In this document: positions 12,027 to 23,108 of the stretch, piece after piece
How positions within the stretch are numbered: position 1 is the stretch's first letter
Layout: each line of letters starts with the position of its first letter
Source of the DNA: Siphonodentalium dalli
Taxonomy: Eukaryota; Mollusca; Scaphopoda; Gadilida; Siphonodentaliidae
Reading direction: 5' to 3'
Assembly: GCA_032622095.1 (NCBI GenBank)
Contig: CP136064.1
Coordinates: 139,765,954-139,829,953, forward strand
Length of the DNA: 64,000 bases
Notes under the pieces: generated by a model
Told to the model about the DNA's origin: nothing
Databases searched by the model: none
What the model saw: only the letters and a program-made list of their open reading frames with translations
Program-made: the position numbers and the translations under genes

Positions 12027-12654
12027 CTAGAAGGTGACCCGACTTCGTCCGGGCTTTGACCTTGAATTGTCCATTTTGAAGGTCAAGGTCAAGTGGGGTC
12101 ACGATTTGACCAGTCCAAAAACAATGCCCGGACAAAAGTACCCGACAAACGTGCCCGTCGAAATCCATCCGGTTTTACCCGATTTAACCTTGAATTGATC
12201 ATTTTGAAGGTCAAGGTCTGGTCGGGGTCACGATTGGACCCGTCCAAAACAATCAGTGGACAAAAGTAACCCCACGTATCAAATTTCGTCGAAATCCCGT
12301 CAAAATTGGCGATTTGACCTTGAAGTTACCCGATTTCAAGGTCAAGGTCACGTCGCACGGGAAAATTAATATTTTTTTGCTTATGAGACTCGCCATAAGA
12401 AAGCACGCCCACATACAAAGTTTCATCGAAATCCCGTGATATTCGGGCGTTTGACCTTGAAATGACCCGATGTCAAGTTCAAGGTGACGTCGCACGGGCA
12501 AATCAATAGGCCTATGTTAACCCCCGGCCGAAAATACCCCCACATACCAAGTTTCATCGAAATCGGCTGAGCCATTTTCGAGTCCATCGATTACACACAC
12601 ACACACAGACAGATACACACACACACACACAGATCTTTCAAAATATATAATAGA
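12027..12654 (+). repeat. Y cassette, copy Y3
   Basis: The duplicate of Y2, offset by 2,492-2,493 bp. Differences are few single-base changes, such as gggaaaatt for gggcaaatt and ctgagcc for ctgggcc. It ends with an (AC)n tail at about 12593-12632. Confidence 0.76.
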
Positions 12655-13480
12655 CTAGCAGGTTAGCTCGCCACCGGCGGCTTGTCCGAAACATGACATT
12701 TTTTTATATTTTTTGTTAATTTTTAGCTCCACGCGTTTCAATAAGAAAAAATTGTACCCGGTAGCTCCACCCGTTTCCGAGATCTGGTCTGCGCATGCGC
12801 GAAGCTGCCGTCGCACGGGCTCGGCGACCCGATATAATTTGTACCCGGCGCAAGATACATTCACATAGCAAATTTCAAGTCGATAGCTCCACCCGTTTCC
12901 GAGATCTCGTCTGCGCATGCGTTGCACGGGCATCGCACGGGCTCGGCGACCCGATAAAATTTGTACCCGGCGCAAAGATACATTCACATAGCAAATTTCA
13001 AGTCGATAGCTCCACCCGTTTCCGAGATCTCGTCTGCGCATGCGCTGCACGGGCTCGGCGACCCGATAAAATTTGTACCCGGCGCAAGATACATTCACAT
13101 AGCAAATTTCAAGTCGATAGCTCCACCCGTTTCCGAGATCTCGTCTGCGCATGCGCTGCACGGGCGTCGTACGGGCTCGCCAATACGACAACGACCACCG
13201 CCTGGTCAAACAACACACACGTACCAAGTTTCGTCCCGATCGGTCGAGAATCGTAGATTTGTATGAAGTACAACACACACACAAACATAAATATATAAGA
13301 GAGATATGTAAATTAGATAGATTGTATCAAAATATATAGGAGAGATATGTAAATGATCTACACACCATTACCGGTGTTTGTCAAAGGTATATCAATACTC
13401 ATTCACGATCATATCATTGAGGTCCGGAGGGTGTGGGCTATCTCTCGAATACACGGAGTTCTCAAAATATATAGTATAGA
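12655..13480 (+). repeat. Z cassette, copy Z3
   Basis: The duplicate of Z2, with the same ~120-bp sub-repeats and the same unusual 3' segment. A single-base difference in a T-run near 12700 and gtagctcc versus gtagctac near 12765 distinguish them. Confidence 0.76.
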
Positions 13481-14517
13481 CTAGAAGGTGACCCGACTTC
13501 GTCCGGGCTTTGACATTCAATTGACCATTTTGAAGGTCAAGGTCAGGTGGGGTCACGATTTGACCCGTCCAAAACACTCCCTGGAAACAATTACCACTAT
13601 GGTCCACTAAGTATCAAATTTTGTCAAAATCCGTCTGGCAATTTTCCAACACCAACACCCCAAAAATGGTGGAAATTGGGCAAAGCGGATACCGGGAAAT
13701 CGGCCCAGCGGATACCGAGATACCCTATGTATCAAATTTCGTCCGTAAAAATCCGCCAGTTTTACCCGATTTGATTTCCACTAAAGTATGTAAACGCGCC
13801 TCATATACACACGCTCATTAATTATCAAGCTTCAACGTAAAGATAAATTAGCATTGTGTGGTAAATTTTAACTAATTATTTTCTCGCAGTCAAAGTTGAA
13901 CAATTTCGATGTTGTTGACATTGACGGCTTGGGGCCACCGGTAGATTCCATTTCGCAACAACGAAGTATCATTTCAGCTAAATGGATTCTTGGATGAGAT
14001 TCCAGACCCGCGGGGTAAATGTAAACAGCTTGAGCCTATGCGTGGTGTGAACATACAAAAAATAAATCTATCGACAATAGACCTAAGAATATTAGCTGTA
14101 ACAAAATTTATATATCAGAAATTGTAATAAATGATATATTTTGGGATAGATGCACGATTTTTAATAGCCTGCAAATTGACAATATATATTGTAAATGTTA
14201 TAATTTTGGGAAAAATACACGATGCGTAATTGCATGCCTGCAAATTGCTAACGTTCGTCGGCGTATGAATATAGAGTTATCCTCCCTGCATCGCAGTGCT
14301 AAATCCGGCGTGATAGCACTGCGGATCCCGAGATATGAGTTTTGAAGGTCAAGGTCACGTCGCACGGGCAAATCAATAGGCCTATGTTAATCTCCGGCCG
14401 AAAATACCCCCACGTACCAAGTTTCATCGAAATCGGGTCGGTCGTTTTTGAGTTCATCGATTACACACACACACAGACAGATACACACACACACAGATCT
14501 TTCAAAATATATAATAG

Positions 14518-14520
<3 letters not shown>
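13481..14520 (+). repeat. X cassette, copy X4 (array end)
   Basis: The last cassette. It has private variants gtgtgaacatac and gttcgtcggcgtatg. It terminates in aaatatataatagatata and an AT dinucleotide run (about 14518-14550), after which single-copy sequence begins. Together with X1 it preserves the ancestral state at several sites where X2 and X3 differ. Confidence 0.78.
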
Positions 14521-14549
<29 letters not shown>

Positions 14550-14687
14550 CGTGATTGTGCAGTTGAGAGACGTTAAAATTGTTACCGATGTTATATCTGT
14601 ACTTTGAATTCCAGAATAAGTTATAGCAGTCTCGATCACCCACGTAATTGTAATATGGTAATAATTTACACATTTATTTTTTTCCAG

Positions 14688-14743
14688 AGATCTTAAATGC
14701 GAGAACATTCTTTTGACGGAGAATTTGGACGCCAAGGTCACTG
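14688..14743 (+). CDS. Protein kinase exon (catalytic loop), TSSK-like
   Basis: A 56-bp segment lies between a strong splice acceptor (tttattttttttccag) and a donor (gtgagc). It reads D-L-K-C-E-N-I-L-L-T-E-N-L-D-A-K-V-T. This is the catalytic loop of eukaryotic protein kinases (HRDLKxxN) and the strand before the DFG motif. The exon's first base, A, would complete an Arg codon begun in the preceding exon (giving H-R-D). Its last base, G, would start the next codon, as expected if the following exon supplied the D of DFG. The catalytic D and metal-binding N are present. The D-L-K-C-E-N spelling is typical of testis-specific serine kinases, but one exon cannot fix the subfamily. I could not find neighbouring kinase exons within the window. 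The upstream intron would contain the CTAG-cassette array. Confidence 0.68.
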
Positions 14744-16072
14744 GTGAGCATTTACTTGTTGCTGTTGTTCTATATTTATTGTACGACTCTCGGTTTTCTT
14801 CTTCGAATATCATTGTAGTTTATACAGTTTGATCCGATGTCAAACGACAATCCTTTCCGTGCCATCCACAGTTTCTGCATGGAATGGGACATTGATGGGG
14901 CAGGGAATGGGGCATCAATGGGTCATTGATTGGCAATGTCCCATCAGTTCATTGAAAAACTAGAATGCACTCAGAGTTGTCGATTTGCGCAAAGATACCG
15001 ATAGTATACACTGTACATTAAAAGGTCAGTGGGGTTTGTGGTATACCATCATACAAGTCGTGCGAGGTGATGGGGCTTGGGCTACAGTGGTTAACATTTT
15101 GAAAAATCCAGTCAGTAGCATCCTCATACTCCCCTATACCTCCAACGTTAGATATATTTCCATGAATCCATTTGACAAAGAAGACTTAAAGGCACGGGCG
15201 GTGTTCGTTGCAGAAATATTCGTATTTGTTCAAATCGCCATCAACAGAAGGAATATTAAAATATATATAGTTTTGTTCATATGCCAAACATAATCAGCGC
15301 GTAAATGGTATATTGTCGCCATGAAGACGTACGGTTGTGTCCGTAAATAAGAGCCTGCTCGTGTTACAGAAGTTTTGCTTCTGTTTACATAATACGGCGC
15401 AATTCTATTGGTTAATCACACACAAATGATATAAACGCTCTTTATTATTTCCATATCAGGAAAACAGTAACAAATAACGCTCTTTATGTTGTAATACAAT
15501 ATCCGGATCTAAACAAAAGCCATGTTCTGTAAAGTGTTTTGCTTCTGTTTACATAACAAGGGAAAAACATTTGACAATAACATACTGTTTATGCCATATT
15601 TCTGATTGGTATAAGAACAAGGTCTGTCTATATTTTACTATTATTTCTGTTTATGGCGGTTTTTTCACGGAGGTGAATACTTTATCAGCATACCCACCGC
15701 CAACTCAAGATATAGTGGTTTTGAATATTTTAAAACTGACAGTTAAATTTGTGTCATCATAAATCAAATTTGGAATACTAGTAGTTTGCTGTAATTTCTC
15801 GCTCAATGCAAGGTATATTTGTCTCAATATTGTTAATTAAGTGCGTCATATCATACATGGCACTACTTTATGACTGTGAATGTCAGTTATGCGGGGGCAT
15901 AACATTAAATTTAAACTAGAAGCAAATTAGTGCGCGATTGTGTGTGTGTGCGATTTTATTAGCATGCTTCTATTTTATGACACGATATTTACTGAACTAC
16001 GAAGTGGTACAGTATACGAGTTTCAGAAGAAAAAAAAAGTTTTATGCATATTATATCTACTCTATGGCAAAA
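14744..16072. other. Single-copy AT-rich spacer
   Basis: No gene is recognised. A short inverted repeat, atgggacattg / caatgtcccat, lies near 14883-14944. A dispersed block with cgctctttattatttccatat at about 15432-15488 recurs at 60045-60100. A ttttgcttctgtttacata phrase occurs twice (about 15370 and 15538). Confidence 0.6.
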
Positions 16073-16262
16073 CGTTGTTTTTATATGCCATCAAAGTGGT
16101 TTTTCGGTTGATCTATGGGCGTATAGACCGATCAGTAGACGAATAACATACTGTATGATTCCGCGAAGCGGATTATACTAAGTATGTTATTCGTCTACTG
16201 ATCGGTCTATACGCTCATAGATCAACCGAAAAACGACGTTGATGGCTTATAATTACAACTAT
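16073..16262. repeat. Fold-back palindrome with 54-bp core arms
   Basis: Arms 16099-16152 and 16181-16234 are complementary with a single mismatch. Weaker pairing extends outwards to about 16073 and 16262. The 28-base loop contains a second small hairpin, tccgc-gaa-gcgga. No coding or target duplication was recognised. It could form a cruciform or a hairpin RNA and may be a small fold-back transposon. Confidence 0.85.
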
Positions 16263-18387
16263 AACACTTTATTTTCAACTATCTACTATTAATCCATCTC
16301 AGAAAATTAATTGCCAAAACATGATTTTCCGTTGGACGATCTCGGAATTTTGTTGATGGGCCGAAAAATAAATTGGCCGAAATTGTCAACGAGCAACTTC
16401 GCCAAGCAAACTTTCAGAAAATAAATATTTACACTGCAATTTCAATTTTCAGCAATGAACTATCCATGATAAAAAGAATGACTTGTTTGGGTACGATTTA
16501 CGTTTAAAATGACTCAATAACAACCCAATAATTATCAACACACACAGAGTCGAATCCGCGATCTCCGGTAAAATTATTAACTCCAGACCAGTCCAGACTC
16601 CAGCCCGATGTAATTTGTAAACAAATGCCCTGATCATATCTAATGTACTCGTGACAAATGTCATGTCGTTAGCATTGTTATGAAGCTGAAAAATGTTAAT
16701 AGGGTTGTAATCGGGTAATACATTTTATTTATATCCAATAAAATTTGCCATGTTGATCAGCCTGATTCATGATACTTTCTGTTCACAGTAACTTTTCACG
16801 TTGTCATAGACGCTCTTTCGAAAATTGGACAAATGAAAAACGCGGCACTAATTTTGAGTGTTCAGTCGAGCGTTACCAAAATCTGAATACGGCTGAAATG
16901 AACAGACATAAGTATAGTATAGTGTCCATAAGAAGCAGAAACATGCAATATAGACATCAACCACTTGTTCAAATGTTTCTAGCATTGAGTTTTCGAGTTG
17001 TTTTTCACTGAAATTTTAATGGAATTCTCGTTCCGCGCTTTCGCGTCATCCGGGGACGTCGTGTGGGGCGACGGTTATAGACTCGCCCAATTTTCTTAAA
17101 GTGTCACTACGCGATGTGACTCGTCTACTGCAAAGTCTATGCACTGATAGACGCATGTCACGCGGTAGCCTCTCGACCAATCAAATGCCCGCATTTCGAC
17201 GAAAACGAAAGTAGTTGTAATTATATTAAGATGCACCAAGCTGCACTAAGTCTGCCATGCATTGCAACAATCTTACTCACACAATGTTACAATTAGTGGT
17301 TGGGGCGGTGTCAACTAGGCTTTCAAAAGAGGTGGAATTATTTTTGCTTTAGGAACGTCAGCTTTACATGCGTAGCAATGTAATTTGTGCAAGAAGGCCG
17401 CCAGCCGCCTTCATACAGTCTCTACTATAGACTTTCGATGGATGTGGCACCGTGGTGTCTTGAAGACAGTGTATCAAATACTTTAAGTTGCAAAACCAGA
17501 AAAATGGTAAAATGTGTTATATATTTATGGAGTATTCAATCGCTAAAAACATTAAATGCACTTGCGATGGATAGTTTTTATTACGGCTTGACTATTAGTT
17601 GGCCTCACAATTACATTAAGTTATATGCGATAAAGAACGCTAATGACTACCTTGACTTTATGAAACCGAAAACACAATTCTCGACTGATCAGGGATTATC
17701 GTGTTTGGATTTCAAATGTCTATATATTTACATCGGTATGAACGTGAAGTAATGATATTTACACTATAGGATCCAGTTTGTGGTCTGCATAGCGAGCGTC
17801 AGGTGTAGACTTTCAAATGATATCAGTGTGGTTTCTGAAAGGTGTGTCATCATGATTGACACAAAACAACCACTATTGTCTTGTAAGTTTTCTTTATCAT
17901 AAACTGAGATCAAACTTGATATTTTGGAGCTTTGTTTGTTTGATACATTTCAGATTTGAGGGTTAGTAGTATTGACGGGTCAAAAAGGTACCATATCATA
18001 ATAAAGAGCATTTATTGCGTGTTGCTTCATTGCTACATAGATACCTATCTCCTATATTACATAGCTTTATCGTGCGAGGACAATTCCATATCCAACAAAC
18101 TATTGCCTTTCGTGCAGCATTACTTGTTACAAACACGTAATGCTATACACTTGAACCTTAAAAGCAAGTAAAATAGGTTTAGTAAAACAATATCCCGGAA
18201 CACTGAATGCATCTTTAGACTCCTCGATACATATTTCTCATATCATGAAATATTTGGCAATAACATACCACAACGGGGATACAAACACAACCAATAGGCA
18301 TTGCTGCTATATATAACAACACGCAATTTCTGAAACCAGTGCGTCGGTGGTAAATAATTTAGTAGCCATTTCCGCGAATAAATAGAT
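16263..18387. other. Single-copy AT-rich spacer
   Basis: No gene, RNA or element is recognised. Open frames of up to about 120 codons occur, for example 17387-17752, but lack recognisable domains or splice context, so I do not call them. A GC-richer patch lies at about 17030-17210. Confidence 0.5.
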
Positions 18388-18533
18388 AGAACCGCATGAG
18401 TGTCTGGATTTTGACGAAATTATCGCGCGAGCGATACCTCGAGTGCGGGACGCAGTCCCGCCCGAGAGGTATCGCGTTCCGCCAACAAATCGAGTGCGAT
18501 AATTCGTCAAAATCCAGACACTCATGCGGTTCT
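18388..18533. repeat. Fold-back palindrome (146 bp, GC-rich core)
   Basis: The outer arms agaaccgcatgagtgtctgg and its complement (18388 onward and ending at 18533) continue through attttgacga. The core gcgatacctcgagtgcgggac pairs imperfectly with gtcccgcccgagaggtatcg around a three-base loop. The right arm has about 17 extra bases, giving an asymmetric bulge. It is unrelated in sequence to the palindrome at 16073-16262. Confidence 0.85.
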
Positions 18534-20905
18534 ATTTTTATTACATATCTACGTATTACAGTAAGTTGATTCACAATCGTACATCTCCGGTACAGAAAAT
18601 GTGAATTTAATTGAGTTTTAACGGCATGTTATGGTTAACTCAACACTCAGACAGCTCGTCTATCCGCGAGTGAACTTGACCCATCTTGACCCGCTCAAAG
18701 GTGTCAATTTGGTTTTCCCCAGATTTTCACTGCGATTTCGGCAAGTGGGTTGTCGCCTTTGCGTTCAAAAGTTGAAAAAGTAAAAATAGTAACGACGAGA
18801 GCCAGTATAACAACACTGAATGAAATAGTTCCGTCGACAGATTGCTCTAGTGCGATTCTGAGAATTATCACACGCCTGGAACGTCGTGCAATCATGCGAA
18901 TTACATTGATATGTATGTAATAAAACGCTGTATCATTCTTTTATTGGCGCCTCAGGTAGGCCAATTACCTCCTTACAAGTATAACATACACAGTTGAACA
19001 GGTATTAAATGTGGCTAGACCTAAACGGCTACACGCCACGGTGAAATTATTGTATAGTTTGAAGACATATCACTCGCTGGCAAGCCATACACACGCGCGT
19101 CAATAAGTACTGGACAGTATTGGATCAGTCGATGGACCACACGTACCTTATTATCCAAGCACGGTGTATATATCACAGTATACGCATATAATCTAATTTA
19201 TTCCCGAATATTTTGTTGATTAATTAGCCGATATGGCGTTCGCAAATGCGTGCCACCTAAAACACAGAACTCGCTTAATTTAAATTTTACACCATTAAAT
19301 TCACACATTCACGCGACATTGCAACTTATTATTGTAGTTGAGTCGTCCTAGAGTTAACGGTAATATGCTTAGAGACATTGCTTACACTACCATGGAGCTA
19401 TATATATATATCTATAAATCTATTTATCACGGCATATAATATTTCAAGTGAAGCCTTAATGTAATGTGATGTGAAACACTCCGCTGAGGTGTTCCGACCA
19501 AAATAAAAAATACTCATGCCAAAATACGTTATTTTCATAAATTTTATATTCAAATAGTCACAAAACAGCGTCATTGTTCTAAAGTAATTGCAAGCTGTGA
19601 ATATTATTCTTACAATAATTGCCACAATGTGTCCCGACTAAATTATTAAGCATTTACATCTGTGGGTAGTTCTACCAATGTGTTCTCTGAAATGGTACAG
19701 TCGATGTGTTTAGACTTTTCGACAATCTTAATTACGTGTGCTCGCGCAACAGTATGGCGATCAGACAGATTCGTACGTTGGTGTCACACTACTCCGTTTC
19801 ACTCCATGACGTCACCAAAAACGACGTAAAACATCGTGGCGTTCTGACATTTTTACTGAGCCGCGTTTTTGCTATGTTTATTTTATGTGTTGTTTTCGAT
19901 TATTTGTTTGTCGCCGATATCGCAATTTGTCGGGATTCCCTGTTTCTATATTTAAAACTGGCATGCTCGTAGTGAGCCTCGATTTCTATTTTTTCTCCCA
20001 GGTCAAAATACGTCAGAGTTATGACAAAAATAGATCGACCTACATTTTCTCCATCAGAACTCTACATCAAAGAGTCTATAGACTCCTTCGGGACCTACAT
20101 AGACTCCTTCATTTGGGTATTTTTACTTATAATTGGGAAGTTTTATCATTTTTGGTTCGTGCGAAGACCTCTTTTTATCGTGCGGGAAAAGAGAAACATT
20201 CAAAACGCGATTTCGTAATTTGACGCAATAGGCTGAATAGCCTAACCTTCAGTCGAGTTCCGGGTCAAATACGACGAATGACGTAACACAAAACAAAACG
20301 CATTTGTGACACAAACACCGTTTGAAGAGTTTATTAATACATAAAATGATCGTTATTGATTAATTATTGATTAATTATTGATATTTATTGTTGCATACTG
20401 GCTGCTATCAATATTTACACAAATGGTATTAATTATTTCTTATAATTGCTCCTTTGGTCAACTTTGACTATCGGAAAATGAAAATCAAAATATGCCGCTG
20501 AAAAAAATGTAATTGATATTAAAGTCTCATCCTTTCGGCAACATGGAATTGGTTTTAATTACTCAAATGATTAATATAGTAATTTGCCTTTTATCTGTGA
20601 TGAAATGAGAAATGGTAATTGTCTTTTTTTGCTAACATTAAATTAAATAAATTAAGTAAATTACAGTGAAATTATTTTTTTAATTATTGTTTATTACATT
20701 TTTGCGCACGTTGGCATCTCTCTGAGTGCATTCTAGTTGTTCATTGCTAATGATTGGTTTTATTAAATCAAATGAGTCCACAATATGTCTTTATTAGACA
20801 TTTTACAGTATTCTTTGCTATACACAGTGTTGCATACACACTTGGACTGACCATACACCCATTTGTTGAAGCAATTATCGCAGGTAGATATAAAGTTCAT
20901 GACAG
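18534..20905. other. Single-copy AT-rich spacer
   Basis: No gene is recognised on either strand. Minor features are a short TA run near 19400 and a tandem ttaattattgatta phrase near 20360. Open frames here are short and lack motifs. Confidence 0.5.
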
Positions 20906-20922
20906 TTCGACCATGAAAAAAG

Positions 20923-21720
20923 TTGAAAAACAATAAATCATCCGGCCACGACCGCATTGCCAATGAATATATCATTGCCTCATCCGAAGTCTTTGTCAGC
21001 ATATACCGTAAAGTATTTAATATCATACTGGACACTTGTCTCATACCCGAAGACTGTGTAACTGGAACGATTGTCCCTCTCTATAAAAACAAAGGAAATT
21101 TAAGTGACCCAGGTAATTATAGGCCGATAACGATCTTGAGTTGTTATGGTAAGTTATTTACACAGATATTGTCAAATAGACTCACACAATATGTCGAAAA
21201 TTATGAAATACTATCAGAAAACCAGACCGGTTTCCGAAAAAATTATTCAACCCTCGACAATATATTTGTTCTGCACTTGTTGTTCGAAATCAGTCGAAAA
21301 TTGAATAAGAAACTAATATGTGCGTTCGTTGACTTCAAGAAAGCCTTTGATACCGTATGGAGACAGGGGCTCTGGTCCAAAATTGTAAAAATGGGAAAAT
21401 GTTTAGGGTCATCGTCAACATGTATAACCATGTGAAATCATGTGTCCGTGCAAATGGCGAGCTATCAGCTTATTTCCCCTGTTATGCCGGAGATCGCCAA
21501 GGTTAAATTTATCCCCACTATTGTTTTCCTTGTATTTGAATGATTTGGAAGAATTTGTCCTTGAAAACTGCACAATGGGACTGAAAACTGTAGACGCGGA
21601 GATATGTGACAAATTGAACTACCATTTGAAAATATTCATGATCCTCTACCAGACGATACAGTTATTATGGCGGAAACACCAAAAGGGTTATAGCAACAAC
21701 TCGATATTTTAGAAAAATAT
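20923..21720 (+). pseudogene. LINE-A reverse transcriptase (broken)
   Basis: The start reads L-K-N-N-K-S-S-G-H-D-R-I-A-N-E-Y, then come YRPITILSC, Q-T-G-F-R and FVDFKKAFDTVW, which are standard non-LTR reverse transcriptase blocks in order. After about 21410 the frame is broken more than once. The blocks N-L-S-P-L-L-F-S-L-Y-L-N-D-L-E (near 21505-21550) and the region that should hold the YADD catalytic box lie in different frames. At 21646-21657 the box reads L-P-D-D, so the first two positions of the usual F/YADD have changed. An in-frame TAG follows shortly after. The protein cannot be functional as it stands. Confidence 0.85.
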
Positions 21721-22805
21721 TGTAGTCAATGGAAATTAACAGTCAATGTGGATAAAACAAAAATATTAAATTTATCTAAAGCGAGTCTATCCAAGAACGT
21801 CTCGTTTCTGTTTAAAGGGAAGAAAATTGATACCGCTAACAACTTTAATTACCTTGGCATAATATTTTTTATATCCGGCTCCTTTACGATGTCGAAAAAA
21901 ACATTGGCTGAAAAAGCCATTAGAGCCATGAACTCCATAATCGGGAAATCACGCAAACACTGCCTTTCTGTTAAAAATCAACTGGACCTGTTCGATTTAC
22001 ATGTTACCCCGATATTGCTATATGGTTGTGCAGTATGGGGTTTTGGCAACAATGATGTTTTGGAAAAAGTCCACCATACATTTCTTAAACACGTCCTCAA
22101 ACTTAGACCACCAACCCCAAATTATATGTTGTACGTGGAATGTGGGAGACTACCATTGTAGATACAGATATATACAAGAATGATGAAGTTCTGGAGTAAG
22201 ATTATGAACAGTAACGGCGGTAGATATCAAAGGCTAATTTTTAAACTAGCACATTCGATGTTCGATATAAACGACGACAGATTCCCCTGGTTGCATAAGG
22301 TTTATAATATATTAGAAGACAACGAACAAATACTTTATTGGCACATGGAACAGATACCGGATAGCAACCAACTTATCTCATACCTGAAATGTAGTTTAAT
22401 ATCCCAGTTTAGAAACTCATGGGAAACGGACTTAAATAACTCGAGCCGTGGCCGCATATATAGAATTTTCAAGCACGATTTATCATTCGAAAATTATCTC
22501 GTAACACTCAACACAGCAAATCGTTTCATCTTGTGTAAATTTAGAACAAGCAATCATCTACTACTCCCGATTGAAATAGGCCGCTGAGGAAACTCAGAAC
22601 AATCCGATCGTGTATGCCAACTCTGCAAATCCGGTAAAATTGGAAATGAGTTCCACTACCTTCTCGAGTGCGAAAGCTTATCTAAAGCCAGACGCCGTTT
22701 ATTAATAACGCTTTCGGACAAACGCCCCAATACAATTCACTTTACCGCCAGAGCGGGGATAACCACGCCCTCCATATATTGCCTGACTGAATTACAGCAG
22801 GTTAG
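21721..22805 (+). pseudogene. LINE-A reverse transcriptase C-terminal region (broken)
   Basis: This continues from the palm into the thumb and C-terminal domain in frame 1. K-I-L-N-L-S-K and F-N-Y-L-G-I are followed by P-I-L-L-Y-G-C-A-V-W-G-F, a block shared by many invertebrate LINEs. In-frame stops sit at 22159-22161 and 22585-22587. Beyond the second, the same frame still reads a zinc-knuckle-like segment, C-Q-L-C-K-S-G-K-I-G-N-E-F-H-Y-L-L-E-C. The order matches LINE-B (26819-28690), so the reading is secure although the gene is dead. Confidence 0.82.
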
Positions 22806-22820
22806 ACATCACACACCGAT

Positions 22821-23108
22821 ATGTCTGACAACAAGGAACGACGTCTTTCAAATTTGGTGGACTTACCACCAGATTTCGCTGGATTGTTCTTCAATTCGAC
22901 TGGCACTTCATTGAAATCGCGACAGCAAGGATACAAGTACTTTAGTGAAGACTACATGCATTCAGTTTCAATGTTTATTTGCGGCGACAAACTGTTTATT
23001 GGGGCAAAATGCCACCGAAGCATGAGGAAAAATGAACCTGCACATGGCTTCGATAGTTGAGATTAATTGTTCGATAATTTCGGATATTCACTGTTCTTGT
23101 CAAGCTAG
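22821..23108 (+). pseudogene. YqaJ-like gene, exon 1 (N-terminal and first SWIM cysteines)
   Basis: The segment reads L-P-P-D-F-A-G-L-F, then G-Y-K-Y-F-S-E-D-Y and R-S-M-R-K-N-E, phrases conserved in invertebrate YqaJ/SWIM proteins. The frame must then shift near 23030-23044 to reach I-H-C-S-C-Q-A. The exon ends ...GCT AG before the donor gtaagt at 23109. The single shift is either a real frameshift or an assembly error. The true 5' end is unclear because LINE-A sequence adjoins directly. Confidence 0.72.

Larger units (their letters stand above)
5450..14520 (+). repeat. Head-to-tail array of CTAG-headed repeat cassettes
   Basis: Twelve cassettes follow one another in the same orientation. 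Each complete one starts with CTAG plus a GC-rich head containing a tccgggc-like hairpin, and ends with an (AC)n or ACAG-rich stretch, then a tail like aaatatataataga. Starts are at 5877, 6465, 6815, 7875, 8497, 9534, 10162, 10989, 12027, 12655 and 13481; the first member is truncated. Three interior types are called X, Y and Z here, giving the order Y-Z-Z-X-Y-X-Y-Z-X-Y-Z-X. The tail resembles 3' ends of non-LTR retroelements and SINEs, but no reverse transcriptase is present and I do not assign a family. Confidence 0.85.
20906..22820 (+). mobile_element. LINE-A, 5'-truncated non-LTR retrotransposon
   Basis: The recognisable element starts in the reverse transcriptase domain (about 20923) and runs to the C-terminal zinc-knuckle-like region (about 22805). 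No endonuclease, 5' UTR or A-rich tail was found. It is 5'-truncated, as is usual for LINEs, and it directly abuts the YqaJ-like gene at about 22821. Family: a non-LTR element related to LINE-B in this window; clade not assigned. Confidence 0.85.

Noticed and set aside
17387-17752. 121-codon plus-strand frame in the spacer
   Set aside because: No domain, no splice context, no repeat in the window and AT-rich codon use; chance is likely.
18716-18775. Possible DFG kinase exon after the 14688 exon (tgcgatttcggcaag behind a ccccag acceptor)
   Set aside because: Residues after D-F-G do not resemble an activation segment and the frame stops soon after; too weak to join to the kinase exon.
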